Below are positions 23,118-36,186 of a DNA stretch of 64,000 nucleotides, piece after piece. This DNA is from Auanema rhodensis (lineage: Eukaryota > Nematoda > Chromadorea > Rhabditida > Rhabditidae): NCBI GenBank assembly GCA_964057225.1, contig OZ059895.1, positions 2,790,001 to 2,854,000 on the forward strand. The letters run 5' to 3'. Under the pieces are notes generated by a model. It was not told the origin of the DNA and searched no databases. It worked only from the letters and a program-made list of their open reading frames with translations. Numbering within the stretch: the first letter of the stretch is position 1; every line of letters starts with the position of its first letter. The position numbers were made by a program, and so were the translations under genes.

Positions 23118-23705
23118 TTTCCTACGTAGGCTAGTAAAACATGCCCTTCAAAGCATCAGAACATGTGATCACATTCCAATTTTTTTGTATCTATCTTGTA
23201 AAGATAGTAATATATCATATGTTGAACACTATGTTGGAAAGATTTTAATTCAGATTTTCGAACTTTTATTCAGTTTGTTTTTTAAACTTTGATTAAGAAC
23301 TTTGATTTTTGTACACCCATAAATTATACGCAGCACAGGTTACCCTTAATTAATGAACTGACCGACTAATCAGACATGGATCTTTCCAAGTTCTGTTGCT
23401 TGAACGGATGTTTTCCTACGAAGGCTAGTAAAACATACCCTTCAAAGCATCAGAACATGTGATCACATTCCAATTTTTTTGTATCTATCTTGTAAAGATA
23501 GTAATATATCATATGTTGAACACTATGTTGGAAAAATTTTCATTCAGATTTTTTAATTTTTATTCAGTTTGTTTTTTAAACTTTGATTAAGAACTTTGAT
23601 TTTTGTTTACCCATAAATTATACGCAGCACAGGTTACCCTTAAATAATGAACTGACCGACTAATCAGACATGGATCTTTCCTAGTTCTGTTGCTTGAATG
23701 GATGT
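23118..23705 (+). repeat. 588-bp two-unit repeat, copy 3
   Basis: Units 23118 and 23412. The private A is at 23437, again 588 bp on. The next unit (23706) has aattatttt-type marks and another tail, so the run stops after three copies. Confidence 0.93.
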
Positions 23706-24000
23706 TTTCCTACGTAGGCTAGTAAAACATGCCCTTCAAAGCATCAGAACATGTGATCACATTCCAATATTTTTGTATCTATCTTGTAAAGATAGTAATA
23801 TATCATATGTTGAACACTATGTTGGAAAGATTTTAATTCAGATTTTTTCAACTTTTATTCAGTTTCTTTTTCAAACTTTGATTAAGAACTTTGATTTTCG
23901 TACACCCATAAATTATACGCAGCACAGGTTACCCTTAATTAATGAACTGACCGACTAATCAGACATGGATCTTTCCAAGTTCTGTTGCTTGAACGGATGT

Positions 24001-25411
24001 TTTCCTACGTAGGCTAGTAAAACATGCCCTTCAAAGCATCAGAACATGTGATCACATTCCAATATTTTTGTATCTATCTTGTAAAGATAGTAATATATCA
24101 TATGTTGAACACTATGTTGGAAAGATTTTAAATCAGATTTTCTCAACTTTCACTCAGTTTGTTTTCTTAACTTTGATTAAGAATCTTGTTGTTCGTACAC
24201 CCATAAAATATACGTAGCACAGGTTACCCTTAAATAATGAACTGACCGACTAATCAGACATGGATCTTTCAAAGTTCTGTTGCTTGAACGGATGTTTTCC
24301 TACGTAGGCTAGTAAAACATGCCCTTCAAAGCATCAGAACATGTGATCAAATTCCAATTTTTTTGTATCTATCTTGTAAAGATAGTAATATATCATATGT
24401 TGAACACTATGTTGGAAAAATTTTCATTCAGATTTTTTAATTTTTATTCAGTTTGTTTTTTAAACTTTGATTAAGAACTTTGATTTTTGTTTACCCATAA
24501 ATTATACGCAGCACAGGTTACCCTTAAATAATGAACTGACCGACTAATCAGACATGGATCTTTCCAAGTTCTGTTGCTTGAACGGATGTTTTCCTACGTA
24601 GGCTAGTAAAACATGCCCTTCAAAGCATCAGAACATGTGATCACATTCCAATTTTTTTGTATCTATCTTGTAAAGATAGTAATATATCATATGTTGAACA
24701 CTATGTTGGAAAGATTTTAATTCAGATTTTTTCAACTTTCACTCAGTTTGTTTTCTAAACTTTGATTAAGAACCTTGTTGTTTGTACACCCATAAAATAT
24801 ACGCAGCACAGGTTACCCTTAAATAATGAACTGACCGACTAATCAGACATGGATCTTTCCTAGTTCTGTTGCTTGAATGGATGTTTTCCTACGTAGGCTA
24901 GTAAAACATGCCTTTCAAAGCATCAGAACATGTGATCAAATTCCAATTTTTTTGTATCTATCTTGTAAAGATAGTAATATATCATATGTTGAACACTATG
25001 TTGGAAAGATTTTCGTTCAGATTTTTTAATTTTTATTCAGTTTGTTTTTTAAACTTTGATTAAGAACTTTGATTTTTGTACACCCATAAATTATACGCAG
25101 CACAGGTTACCCTTAAATAATGAACTGACCGACTAATCAGACATGGATCTTTCCAAGTTCTGTTGCTTGAACGGATGTTTTCCTACGTAGGCTAGTAAAA
25201 CATGCCCTTCAAAGCATCAGAACATGTGATCACATTCCAATTTTTTTGTATCTATCTTGTAAAGATAGTAATATATCATATGTTGAACACTATGTTGGAA
25301 AGATTTTAATTCAGATCCATAAAATATACGCAGCACAGGTTACCCTTAAATAATGAACTGACCGACTAATCAGACATGGATCTTTCCTAGTTCTGTTGCT
25401 TGAATGGATGT
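24001..25411 (+). repeat. Module with private tacgtagc mark, copy 3
   Basis: Units 24001, 24296, 24590, 24885 and 25179 (233 bp) form this copy. The mark is at 24215. Unlike copy 2 it continues with the ttttcgttc unit intact (24885) and then the deletion unit, as after 18002 in copy 1. Confidence 0.85.
25179..25411 (+). repeat. 233-bp deletion unit
   Basis: Follows the ttttcgttc unit 24885. It is the last one before the 2296-bp HOR. Confidence 0.95.
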
Positions 25412-25706
25412 TTTCCTACGTAGGCTAGTAAAACATGCCCTTCAAAGCATCAGAACATGTGATCACATTCCAATATTTTTGTATCTATCTTGTAAAGATA
25501 GTAATATATCATATGTTGAACACTATGTTGGAAAGATTTTAATTCAGATTTTTTCAACTTTCACTCAGTTTGTTTTCTAAACTTTGATTGAGAACCTTGT
25601 TGTTTGTACACCCATAAAATATACGCAGCACAGGTTACCCTTGAATAATGAACTGACCGACTAATCAGACATGGATCTTTCCTAGTTCTGTTGCTTGAAT
25701 GGATGT

Positions 25707-28002
25707 TTTCCTACGTAGGCTAGTAAAACATGCCCTTCAAAGCATCAGAACATGTGATCACATTCCAATTTTTTTGTATCTATCTTGTAAAGATAGTAAT
25801 ATATCATATGTTGAACACTATGTTGGAAAGATTTTAATTCAGATTTTCGAACTTTTATTCAGTTTGTTTTTTAAACTTTGATTAAGAACTTTGATTTTTG
25901 TACACCCATAAATTATACGCAGCACAGGTTACCCTTAATTAATGAACTGACCGACTAATCAGACATGGATCTTTCCAAGTTCTGTTGCTTGAACGGATGT
26001 TTTCCTACGAAGGCTAGTAAAACATGCCCTTCAAAGCATCAGAACATGTGATCACATTCCAATATTTTTGTATCTATCTTGTAAAGATAGTAATATATCA
26101 TATGTTGAACACTATGTTGGAAAGATTTTAATTCGGTTTTTTTTCAACTTTCACTCAGTTTGTTTTCTTAACTTTGATTAAGAACCTTGAGTTTTGTACA
26201 CCCATAAATTATACGCAGCACAGGTTACCCTTAAATAATGAACTGACCGACTAATCAGACATGGATCTTTCCTAGTTCTGTTGCTTGAATGGATGTTTTC
26301 CTACGTAGGCTAGTAAAACATGCCCTTCAAAGCATCAGAACATGTGATCACATTCCAATATTTTTGTATCTATCTTGTAAAGATAGTAATATATCATATG
26401 TTGAACACTATGTTGGAAAGATTTTAATTCAGATTTTTTCAACTTTTATTCAGTTTCTTTTTCAAACTTTGATTAAGAACTTTGATTTTCGTACACCCAT
26501 AAATTATACGCAGCACAGGTTACCCTTAATTAATGAACTGACCGACTAATCAGACATGGATCTTTCCAAGTTCTGTTGCTTGAACGGATGTTTTCCTACG
26601 TAGGCTAGTAAAACATGCCCTTCAAAGCATCAGAACATGTGATCACATTCCAATATTTTTGTATCTATCTTGTAAAGATAGTAATATATCATATGTTGAA
26701 CACTATGTTGGAAAGATTTTAAATCAGATTTTCTCAACTTTCACTCAGTTTGTTTTCTTAACTTTGATTAAGAATCTTGTTGTTCGTACACCCATAAAAT
26801 ATACGCAGCACAGGTTACCCTTAAATAATGAACTGACCGACTAATCAGACATGGATCTTTCAAAGTTCTGTTGCTTGAACGGATGTTTTCCTACGTAGGC
26901 TAGTAAAACATGCCCTTCAAAGCATCAGAACATGTGATCAAATTCCAATTTTTTTGTATCTATCTTGTAAAGATAGTAATATATCATATGTTGAACACTA
27001 TGTTGGAAAAATTTTCATTCAGATTTTTTAATTTTTATTCAGTTTGTTTTTTAAACTTTGATTAAGAACTTTGATTTTTGTTTACCCATAAATTATACGC
27101 AGCACAGGTTACCCTTAAATAATGAACTGACCGACTAATCAGACATGGATCTTTCCAAGTTCTGTTGCTTGAACGGATGTTTTCCTACGTAGGCTAGTAA
27201 AACATGCCCTTCAAAGCATCAGAACATGTGATCACATTCCAATTTTTTTGTATCTATCTTGTAAAGATAGTAATATATCATATGTTGAACACTATGTTGG
27301 AAAGATTTTAATTCAGATTTTTTCAACTTTCACTCAGTTTGTTTTCTAAACTTTGATTAAGAACCTTGTTGTTTGTACACCCATAAAATATACGCAGCAC
27401 AGGTTACCCTTAAATAATGAACTGACCGACTAATCAGACATGGATCTTTCCTAGTTCTGTTGCTTGAATGGATGTTTTCCTACGTAGGCTAGTAAAACAT
27501 GCCTTTCAAAGCATCAGAACATGTGATCAAATTCCAATTTTTTTGTATCTATCTTGTAAAGATAGTAATATATCATATGTTGAACACTATGTTGGAAAGA
27601 TTTTCGTTCAGATTTTTTAATTTTTATTCAGTTTGTTTTTTAAACTTTGATTAAGAACTTTGATTTTTGTACACCCATAAATTATACGCAGCACAGGTTA
27701 CCCTTAAATAATGAACTGACCGACTAATCAGACATGGATCTTTCCAAGTTCTGTTGCTTGAACGGATGTTTTCCTACGTAGGCTAGTAAAACATGCCCTT
27801 CAAAGCATCAGAACATGTGATCACATTCCAATTTTTTTGTATCTATCTTGTAAAGATAGTAATATATCATATGTTGAACACTATGTTGGAAAGATTTTAA
27901 TTCAGATCCATAAAATATACGCAGCACAGGTTACCCTTAAATAATGAACTGACCGACTAATCAGACATGGATCTTTCCTAGTTCTGTTGCTTGAATGGAT
28001 GT
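25707..28002 (+). repeat. 2296-bp HOR, copy 1 (8 units)
   Basis: Unit starts are 25707, 26001, 26297, 26592, 26887, 27181, 27476 and 27770. Lengths are 294, 296, 295, 295, 294, 295, 294 and 233. The first five units resemble the 2064-bp HOR (9285-10465), including attcggtt at 26135. The last three resemble the module around 13707 and 17707, so this HOR was assembled from older parts. Confidence 0.92.
27770..28002 (+). repeat. 233-bp deletion unit
   Basis: Eighth unit of 2296-bp HOR copy 1. It is followed directly by an A unit, not by a gagaacc unit as elsewhere. Confidence 0.95.
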
Positions 28003-30298
28003 TTTCCTACGTAGGCTAGTAAAACATGCCCTTCAAAGCATCAGAACATGTGATCACATTCCAATTTTTTTGTATCTATCTTGTAAAGATAGTAATATAT
28101 CATATGTTGAACACTATGTTGGAAAGATTTTAATTCAGATTTTCGAACTTTTATTCAGTTTGTTTTTTAAACTTTGATTAAGAACTTTGATTTTTGTACA
28201 CCCATAAATTATACGCAGCACAGGTTACCCTTAATTAATGAACTGACCGACTAATCAGACATGAATCTTTCCAAGTTCTGTTGCTTGAACGGATGTTTTC
28301 CTACGAAGGCTAGTAAAACATGCCCTTCAAAGCATCAGAACATGTGATCACATTCCAATATTTTTGTATCTATCTTGTAAAGATAGTAATATATCATATG
28401 TTGAACACTATGTTGGAAAGATTTTAATTCGGTTTTTTTTCAACTTTCACTCAGTTTGTTTTCTTAACTTTGATTAAGAACCTTGAGTTTTGTACACCCA
28501 TAAATTATACGCAGCACAGGTTACCCTTAAATAATGAACTGACCGACTAATCAGACATGGATCTTTCCTAGTTCTGTTGCTTGAATGGATGTTTTCCTAC
28601 GTAGGCTAGTAAAACATGCCCTTCAAAGCATCAGAACATGTGATCACATTCCAATATTTTTGTATCTATCTTGTAAAGATAGTAATATATCATATGTTGA
28701 ACACTATGTTGGAAAGATTTTAATTCAGATTTTTTCAACTTTTATTCAGTTTCTTTTTCAAACTTTGATTAAGAACTTTGATTTTCGTACACCCATAAAT
28801 TATACGCAGCACAGGTTACCCTTAATTAATGAACTGACCGACTAATCAGACATGGATCTTTCCAAGTTCTGTTGCTTGAACGGATGTTTTCCTACGTAGG
28901 CTAGTAAAACATGCCCTTCAAAGCATCAGAACATGTGATCACATTCCAATATTTTTGTATCTATCTTGTAAAGATAGTAATATATCATATGTTGAACACT
29001 ATGTTGGAAAGATTTTAAATCAGATTTTCTCAACTTTCACTCAGTTTGTTTTCTTAACTTTGATTAAGAATCTTGTTGTTCGTACACCCATAAAATATAC
29101 GCAGCACAGGTTACCCTTAAATAATGAACTGACCGACTAATCAGACATGGATCTTTCAAAGTTCTGTTGCTTGAACGGATGTTTTCCTACGTAGGCTAGT
29201 AAAACATGCCCTTCAAAGCATCAGAACATGTGATCAAATTCCAATTTTTTTGTATCTATCTTGCAAAGATAGTAATATATCATATGTTGAACACTATGTT
29301 GGAAAAATTTTCATTCAGATTTTTTAATTTTTATTCAGTTTGTTTTTTAAACTTTGATTAAGAACTTTGATTTTTGTTTACCCATAAATTATACGCAGCA
29401 CAGGTTACCCTTAAATAATGAACTGACCGACTAATCAAACATGGATCTTTCCAAGTTCTGTTGCTTGAACGGATGTTTTCCTACGTAGGCTAGTAAAACA
29501 TGCCCTTCAAAGCATCAGAACATGTGATCACATTCCAATTTTTTTGTATCTATCTTGTAAAGATAGTAATATATCATATGTTGAACACTATGTTGGAAAG
29601 ATTTTAATTCAGATTTTTTCAACTTTCACTCAGTTTGTTTTCTAAACTTTGATTAAGAACCTTGTTGTTTGTACACCCATAAAATATACGCAGCACAGGT
29701 TACCCTTAAATAATGAACTGACCGACTAATCAGACATGGATCTTTCCTAGTTCTGTTGCTTGAATGGATGTTTTCCTACGTAGGCTAGTAAAACATGCCT
29801 TTCAAAGCATCAGAACATGTGATCAAATTCCAATTTTTTTGTATCTATCTTGTAAAGATAGTAATATATCATATGTTGAACACTATGTTGGAAAGATTTT
29901 CGTTCAGATTTTTTAATTTTTATTCAGTTTGTTTTTTAAACTTTGATTAAGAACTTTGATTTTTGTACACCCATAAATTATACGCAGCACAGGTTACCCT
30001 TAAATAATGAACTGACCGACTAATCAGACATGGATCTTTCCAAGTTCTGTTGCTTGAACGGATGTTTTCCTACGTAGGCTAGTAAAACATGCCCTTCAAA
30101 GCATCAGAACATGTGATCACATTCCAATTTTTTTGTATCTATCTTGTAAAGATAGTAATATATCATATGTTGAACACTATGTTGGAAAGATTTTAATTCA
30201 GATCCATAAAATATACGCAGCACAGGTTACCCTTAAATAATGAACTGACCGACTAATCAGACATGGATCTTTCCTAGTTCTGTTGCTTGAATGGATGT
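28003..30298 (+). repeat. 2296-bp HOR, copy 2 (8 units)
   Basis: Unit starts are 28003, 28297, 28593, 28888, 29183, 29477, 29772 and 30066 (233 bp). The attcggtt mark is at 28431, 2296 bp after copy 1. It differs from copy 1 by private changes: catgaatc near 28263, cttgcaaag near 29263 and aatcaaacat near 29438. A third start at 30299 soon diverges (gtttattttttaaac, ttttggtac). Confidence 0.92.
30066..30298 (+). repeat. 233-bp deletion unit, the rightmost one
   Basis: Eighth unit of 2296-bp HOR copy 2. No 233-bp unit occurs in the remaining 33.7 kb. Confidence 0.95.
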
Positions 30299-31476
30299 TT
30301 TCCTACGTAGGCTAGTAAAACATGCCCTTCAAAGCATCAGAACATGTGATCACATTCCAATTTTTTTGTATCTATCTTGTAAAGATAGTAATATATCATA
30401 TGTTGAACACTATGTTGGAAAGATTTTAATTCAGATTTTCGAACTTTTATTCAGTTTATTTTTTAAACTTTGATTAAGAACTTTGATTTTGGTACACCCA
30501 TAAATTATACGCAGCACAGGTTACCCTTAATTAATGAACTGACCGACTAATCAGACATGGATCTTTCCAAGTTCTGTTGCTTGAACGGATGTTTTCCTAC
30601 GAAGGCTAGTAAAACATGCCCTTCAAAGCATCAGAACATGTGATCACATTCCAATATTTTTGTATCTATCTTGTAAAGATAGTAATATATCATATGTTGA
30701 ACACTATGTTGGAAAGATTTTAATTCAGATTTTTTCAACTTTCACTCAGTTTGTTTTCTAAACTTTGATTAAGAACCTTGAGTTTTGTACACCCATAAAT
30801 TATACGCAGCACAGGTTACCCTTAAATAATGAACTGACCGACTAATCAGACATGGATCTTTCCTAGTTCTGTTGCTTGAATGGATGTTTTCCTACGTAGG
30901 CTAGTAAAACATGCCCTTCAAAGCATCAGAACATGTGATCACATTCCAGTTTTTTTGTATCTATCTTGTAAAGATAGTAATATATCATATGTTGAACACT
31001 ATGTTGGAAAGATTTTAAATCAGAATTTTTCAACTTTCACTCAGTTTGTTTTCTAAACTTTGATTAAGAACTTTGATTTTTGTACACCCATAAATTATAC
31101 GCAGCACAGGTTACCCTTAATTAATGAACTGACCGACTAATCAGACATGGATCTTTCCAAGTTCTGTTGCTTGAACGGATGTTTTCCTACGAAGGCTAGT
31201 AAAACATGCCCTTCAAAGCATCAGAACATGTGATCACATTCCAATATTTTTGTATCTATCTTGTAAAGATAGTAATATATCATATGTTGAACACTATGTT
31301 GGAAAGATTTTAATTCAGATTTTCGAACTTTTATTCAGTTTGTTTTTTAAACTTTGATTAAGAACTTTGATTTTTGTACACCCATAAAATATACGCAGCA
31401 CAGGTTACCCTTAAATAATGAACTGACCGACTAATCAGACATGGATCTTTCCTAGTTCTGTTGCTTGAATGTATGT

Positions 31477-33242
31477 TTTCCTACGTAGGCTAGTAAAACA
31501 TGCCCTTCAAAGCATCAGAACATGTGATCACATTCCAATTTTTTTGTATCTATCTTGTAAAGATAGTAATATATCATATGTTGAACACTATGTTGGAAAG
31601 ATTTTAATTCAGATTTTCGAACTTTTATTCAGTTTATTTTTTAAACTTTGATTAAGAACTTTGATTTTGGTACACCCATAAATTATACGCAGCACAGGTT
31701 ACCCTTAATTAATGAACTGACCGACTAATCAGACATGGATCTTTCCAAGTTCTGTTGCTTGAACGGATGTTTTCCTACGAAGGCTAGTAAAACATGCCCT
31801 TCAAAGCATCGGAACATGTGATCACATTCCAATATTTTTGTATCTATCTTGTAAAGATAGTAATATATCATATGTTGAACACTATGTTGGAAAGATTTTA
31901 ATTCAGATTTTTTCAACTTTCACTCAGTTTGTTTTCTAAACTTTGATTAAGAACCTTGAGTTTTGTACACCCATAAATTATACGCAGCACAGGTTACCCT
32001 TAAATAATGAACTGACCGACTAATCAGACATGGATCTTTCCTAGTTCTGTTGCTTGAATGGATGTTTTCCTACGTAGGCTAGTAAAACATGCCCTTCAAA
32101 GCATCAGAACATGTGATCACATTCCAATATTTTTGTATCTATCTTGTAAAGATAGTAATATATCATATGTTGAACACTATGTTGGAAAGATTTTAATTCA
32201 GATTTTCGAACTTTTATTCAGTTTGTTTTTTAAACTTTGATTAAGAACTTTGATTTTTGTACACCCATAAATTATACGCAGCACAGGTTACCCTTAAATA
32301 ATGAACTGACCGACTAATCAGACATGGATCTTTCCTAGTTCTGTTGCTTGAACGGATGTTTTCCTACGTAGGCTAGTAAAACATGCCCTTCAAAGCATCA
32401 GAACATGTGATCACATTCCAATTTTTTTGTATCTATCTTGTAAAGATAGTAATATATCATATGTTGAACACTATGTTGGAAAGATTTTAATTCAGATTTT
32501 TTCAACTTTCACTCAGTTTGTTTTCTAAACTTTGATTAAGAACCTTGTTGTTTGTACACCCATAAAATATACGCAGCACAGGTTACCCTTAAATAATGAA
32601 CTGACCGACTAATCAGACATGGATCTTTCCTAGTTCTGTTGCTTGAATGGATGTTTTCCTACGTAGGCTAGTAAAACATGCCCTTCAAAGCATCAGAACA
32701 TGTGATCACATTCCAATATTTTTGTATCTATCTTGTAAAGATAGTAATATATCATATGTTGAACACTATGTTGGAAAGATTTTAATTCAGATTTTCGAAC
32801 TTTTATTCAGTTTGTTTTTTAAACTTTGATTAAGAACTTTGATTTTTGTACACCCATAAATTATACGCAGCACAGGTTACCCTTAATTAATGAACTGACC
32901 GACTAATCAGACATGGATCTTTCCAAGTTCTGTTGCTTGAACGGATGTTTTCCTACGAAGGCTAGTAAAACATGCCCTTCAAAGCATCAGAACATGTGAT
33001 CACATTCCAATATTTTTGTATCTATCTTGTAAAGATAGTAATATATCATATGTTGAACACTATGTTGGAAAGATTTTAATTCAGATTTTCGAACTTTTAT
33101 TCAGTTTGTTTTTTAAACTTTGATTAAGAACTTTGATTTTTGTACACCCATAAAATATACGCAGCACAGGTTACCCTTAAATAATGAACTGACCGACTAA
33201 TCAGACATGGATCTTTCCTAGTTCTGTTGCTTGAATGTATGT
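31477..33242 (+). repeat. 1766-bp HOR, copy 1 (6 units)
   Basis: Lengths are 294, 295, 294, 295, 294 and 294. The private 'gaatgtatg' (G-to-T at 31472) recurs at 33238, 1766 bp later. The copy at 35010 lacks it and has the normal g. Confidence 0.88.
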
Positions 33243-35009
33243 TTTCCTACGTAGGCTAGTAAAACATGCCCTTCAAAGCATCAGAACATGTGATCACATT
33301 CCAATTTTTTTGTATCTATCTTGTAAAGATAGTAATATATCATATGTTGAACACTATGTTGGAAAGATTTTAATTCAGATTTTCGAACTTTTATTCAGTT
33401 TATTTTTTAAACTTTGATTAAGAACTTTGATTTTGGTACACCCATAAATTATACGCAGCACAGGTTACCCTTAATTAATGAACTGACCGACTAATCAGAC
33501 ATGGATCTTTCCAAGTTCTGTTGCTTGAACGGATGTTTTCCTACGAAGGCTAGTAAAACATGCCCTTCAAAGCATCAGAACATGTGATCACATTCCAATA
33601 TTTTTGTATCTATCTTGTAAAGATAGTAATATATCATATGTTGAACACTATGTTGGAAAGATTTTAATTCAGATTTTTTCAACTTTCACTCAGTTTGTTT
33701 TCTAAACTTTGATTAAGAACCTTGAGTTTTGTACACCCATAAATTATACGCAGCACAGGTTACCCTTAAATAATGAACTGACCGACTAATCAGACATGGA
33801 TCTTTCCTAGTTCTGTTGCTTGAATGGATGTTTTCCTACGTAGGCTAGTAAAACATGCCCTTCAAAGCATCAGAACATGTGATCACATTCCAATATTTTT
33901 GTATCTATCTTGTAAAGATAGTAATATATCATATGTTGAACACTATGTTGGAAAGATTTTAATTCAGATTTTCGAACTTTTATTCAGTTTGTTTTTTAAA
34001 CTTTGATTAAGAACTTTGATTTTTGTACACCCATAAATTATACGCAGCACAGGTTACCCTTAAATAATGAACTGACCGACTAATCAGACATGGATCTTTC
34101 CTAGTTCTGTTGCTTGAACGGATGTTTTCCTACGTAGGCTAGTAAAACATGCCCTTCAAAGCATCAGAACATGTGATCACATTCCAATTTTTTTGTATCT
34201 ATCTTGTAAAGATAGTAATATATCATATGTTGAACACTATGTTGGAAAGATTTTAATTCAGATTTTTTCAACTTTCACTCAGTTTGTTTTCTAAACTTTG
34301 ATTAAGAACCTTGTTGTTTGTACACCCATAAAATATACGCAGCACAGGTTACCCTTAAATAATGAACTGACCGACTAATCAGACATGGATCTTTCCTAGT
34401 TCTGTTGCTTGAATGGATGTTTTCCTACGTAGGCTAGTAAAACATGCCTTTCAAAGCATCAGAACATGTGATCAAATTCCAATTTTTTTGTATCTATCTT
34501 GTAAAGATAGTAATATATCATATGTTGAACACTATGTTGGAAAGATTTTCATTCAGATTTTTTAATTTTTATTCAGTTTGTTTTTTAAACTTTGATTAAG
34601 AACTTTGATTTTTGTACACCCATAAATTATACGCAGAACAGGTTACCCTTAAATAATGAACTGACCGACTAATCAGACATGGATCTTTCCAAGTTCTGTT
34701 GCTTGAACGGATGTTTTCCTACGTAGGCTAGTAAAACATGCCCTTCAAAGCATCAGAACATGTGATCACATTCCAATTTTTTTGTATCTATCTTGTAAAG
34801 ATAGTAATATATCATATGTTGAACACTATGTTGGAAAGATTTTAATTCAGATTTTTTCAACTTTCACTCAGTTTGTTTTCTAAACTTTGATTAAAAACCT
34901 TGTTGTTTGTACACCCATAAAATATACGCAGCACAGGTTACCCTTAAATAATGAACTGACCGACTAATCAGACATGGATCTTTCCTAGTTCTGTTGCTTG
35001 AATGGATGT
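33243..35009 (+). repeat. 1766-bp HOR, copy 2 (6 units, 1767 bp)
   Basis: The first four units repeat copy 1. The fifth (34421) is a gcctttc/atcaaatt unit and the sixth (34715) a tttcactcag unit with 'taaaaacctt'. Neither is at the matching place in copy 1. This shows replacement within a HOR after duplication. Confidence 0.85.
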
Positions 35010-36186
35010 TTTCCTACGTAGGCTAGTAAAACATGCCCTTCAAAGCATCAAAACATGTGATCACATTCCAATTTTTTTGTATCTATCTTGTAAAGATAGT
35101 AATATATCATATGTTGAACACTATGTTGGAAAGATTTTAATTCAGATTTTCGAACTTTTATTCAGTTTATTTTTTAAACTTTGATTAAGAACTTTGATTT
35201 TGGTACACCCATAAATTATACGCAGCACAGTTTACCCTTAATTAATGAACTGACCGACTAATCAGACATGGATCTTTCCAAGTTCTGTTGCTTGAACGGA
35301 TGTTTTCCTACGAAGGCTAGTAAAACATGCCCTTCAAAGCATCAGAACATGTGATCACATTCCAATATTTTTGTATCTATCTTGTAAAGATAGTAATATA
35401 TCATATGTTGAACACTATGTTGGAAAGATTTTAATTCAGATTTTTTCAACTTTCACTAAGTTTGTTTTCTAAACTTTGATTAAGAACCTTGAGTTTTGTA
35501 CACCCATAAATTATACGCAGCACAGGTTACCCTTAAATAATGAACTGACCGACTAATCAGACATGGATCTTTCCTAGTTCTGTTGCTTGAATGGATGTTT
35601 TCCTACGTAGGCTAGTAAAACATGCCCTTCAAAGCATCAGAACATGTGATCACATTCCAATATTTTTGTATCTATCTTGTAAAGATAGTAATATATCATA
35701 TGTTGAACACTATGTTGGAAAGATTTTAATTCAGATTTTCGAACTTTTATTCAGTTTGTTTTTTAAACTTTGATTAAGAACTTTGATTTTTGTACACCCA
35801 TAAATTATACGCAGCACAGGTTACCCTTAATTAATGAACTGACCGACTAATCAGACATGGATCTTTCCTAGTTCTGTTGCTTGAATGGATGTTTTCCTAC
35901 GTAGGCTAGTAAAACATGCCCTTCAAAGCATCAGAACATGTGATCACATTCCAATTTTTTTGTATCTATCTTGTAAAGATAGTAATATATCATATGTTGA
36001 ACACTATGTTGGAAAGATTTTAATTCAGATTTTCGAACTTTTATTCAGTTTGTTTTTTAAACTTTGATTAAGAACTTTGATTTTTGTACACCCATAAATT
36101 ATACGCAGCACAGGTTACCCTTAATTAATGAACTGATCGACTAATCAGACATGGATCTTTCCAAGTTCTGTTGCTTGAACGGATGT
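35010..36186 (+). repeat. 1766-bp HOR, copy 3, partial
   Basis: Units 35010, 35304 and 35599 follow the pattern. Unit 35010 has private changes catcaaaacatg (near 35051) and cacagtttaccc (near 35231). Unit 35893 is another A-type copy and breaks the order. Confidence 0.82.

Larger units (their letters stand above)
13118..25706 (+). repeat. Mosaic region of re-used modules, no single HOR period
   Basis: Unit starts up to 20 kb: 13118, 13413, 13707, 14002, 14296, 14591, 14824, 15119, 15413, 15707, 16001, 16296, 16590, 16823, 17118, 17413, 17707, 18002, 18296, 18529, 18824, 19057, 19352, 19646 and 19940. Then: 20235, 20530, 20824, 21119, 21414, 21647, 21942, 22236, 22530, 22824, 23118, 23412, 23706, 24001, 24296, 24590, 24885, 25179 and 25412. 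Modules recur at spacings of 4233, 2590, 3117 and 3766 bp, not one constant period. This suggests overlapping crossovers of different sizes. Confidence 0.88.
30299..36186 (+). repeat. Block of six-unit repeats (1766/1767 bp) with a shared four-unit core
   Basis: Unit starts are 30299, 30593, 30888, 31183, 31477, 31771, 32066, 32360, 32655, 32949, 33243, 33537, 33832, 34126, 34421, 34715, 35010, 35304, 35599 and 35893. All are full length. An A unit with the private 'ttttggtacac' change opens each module. The change sits at 30491, 31669, 33435 and 35202, spacings 1178, 1766 and 1767. Units 31477-32654 match 33243-34420, but the last two units of each six differ (32655/32949 against 34421/34715). 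Confidence 0.88.

Noticed and set aside
31725-31916. Minus-strand open frame of 63 codons
   Set aside because: It exists only because acgaagg removes a reverse-strand stop and a local caTCGg change occurs in this unit. The other units lack it. It is a chance frame in the repeat.
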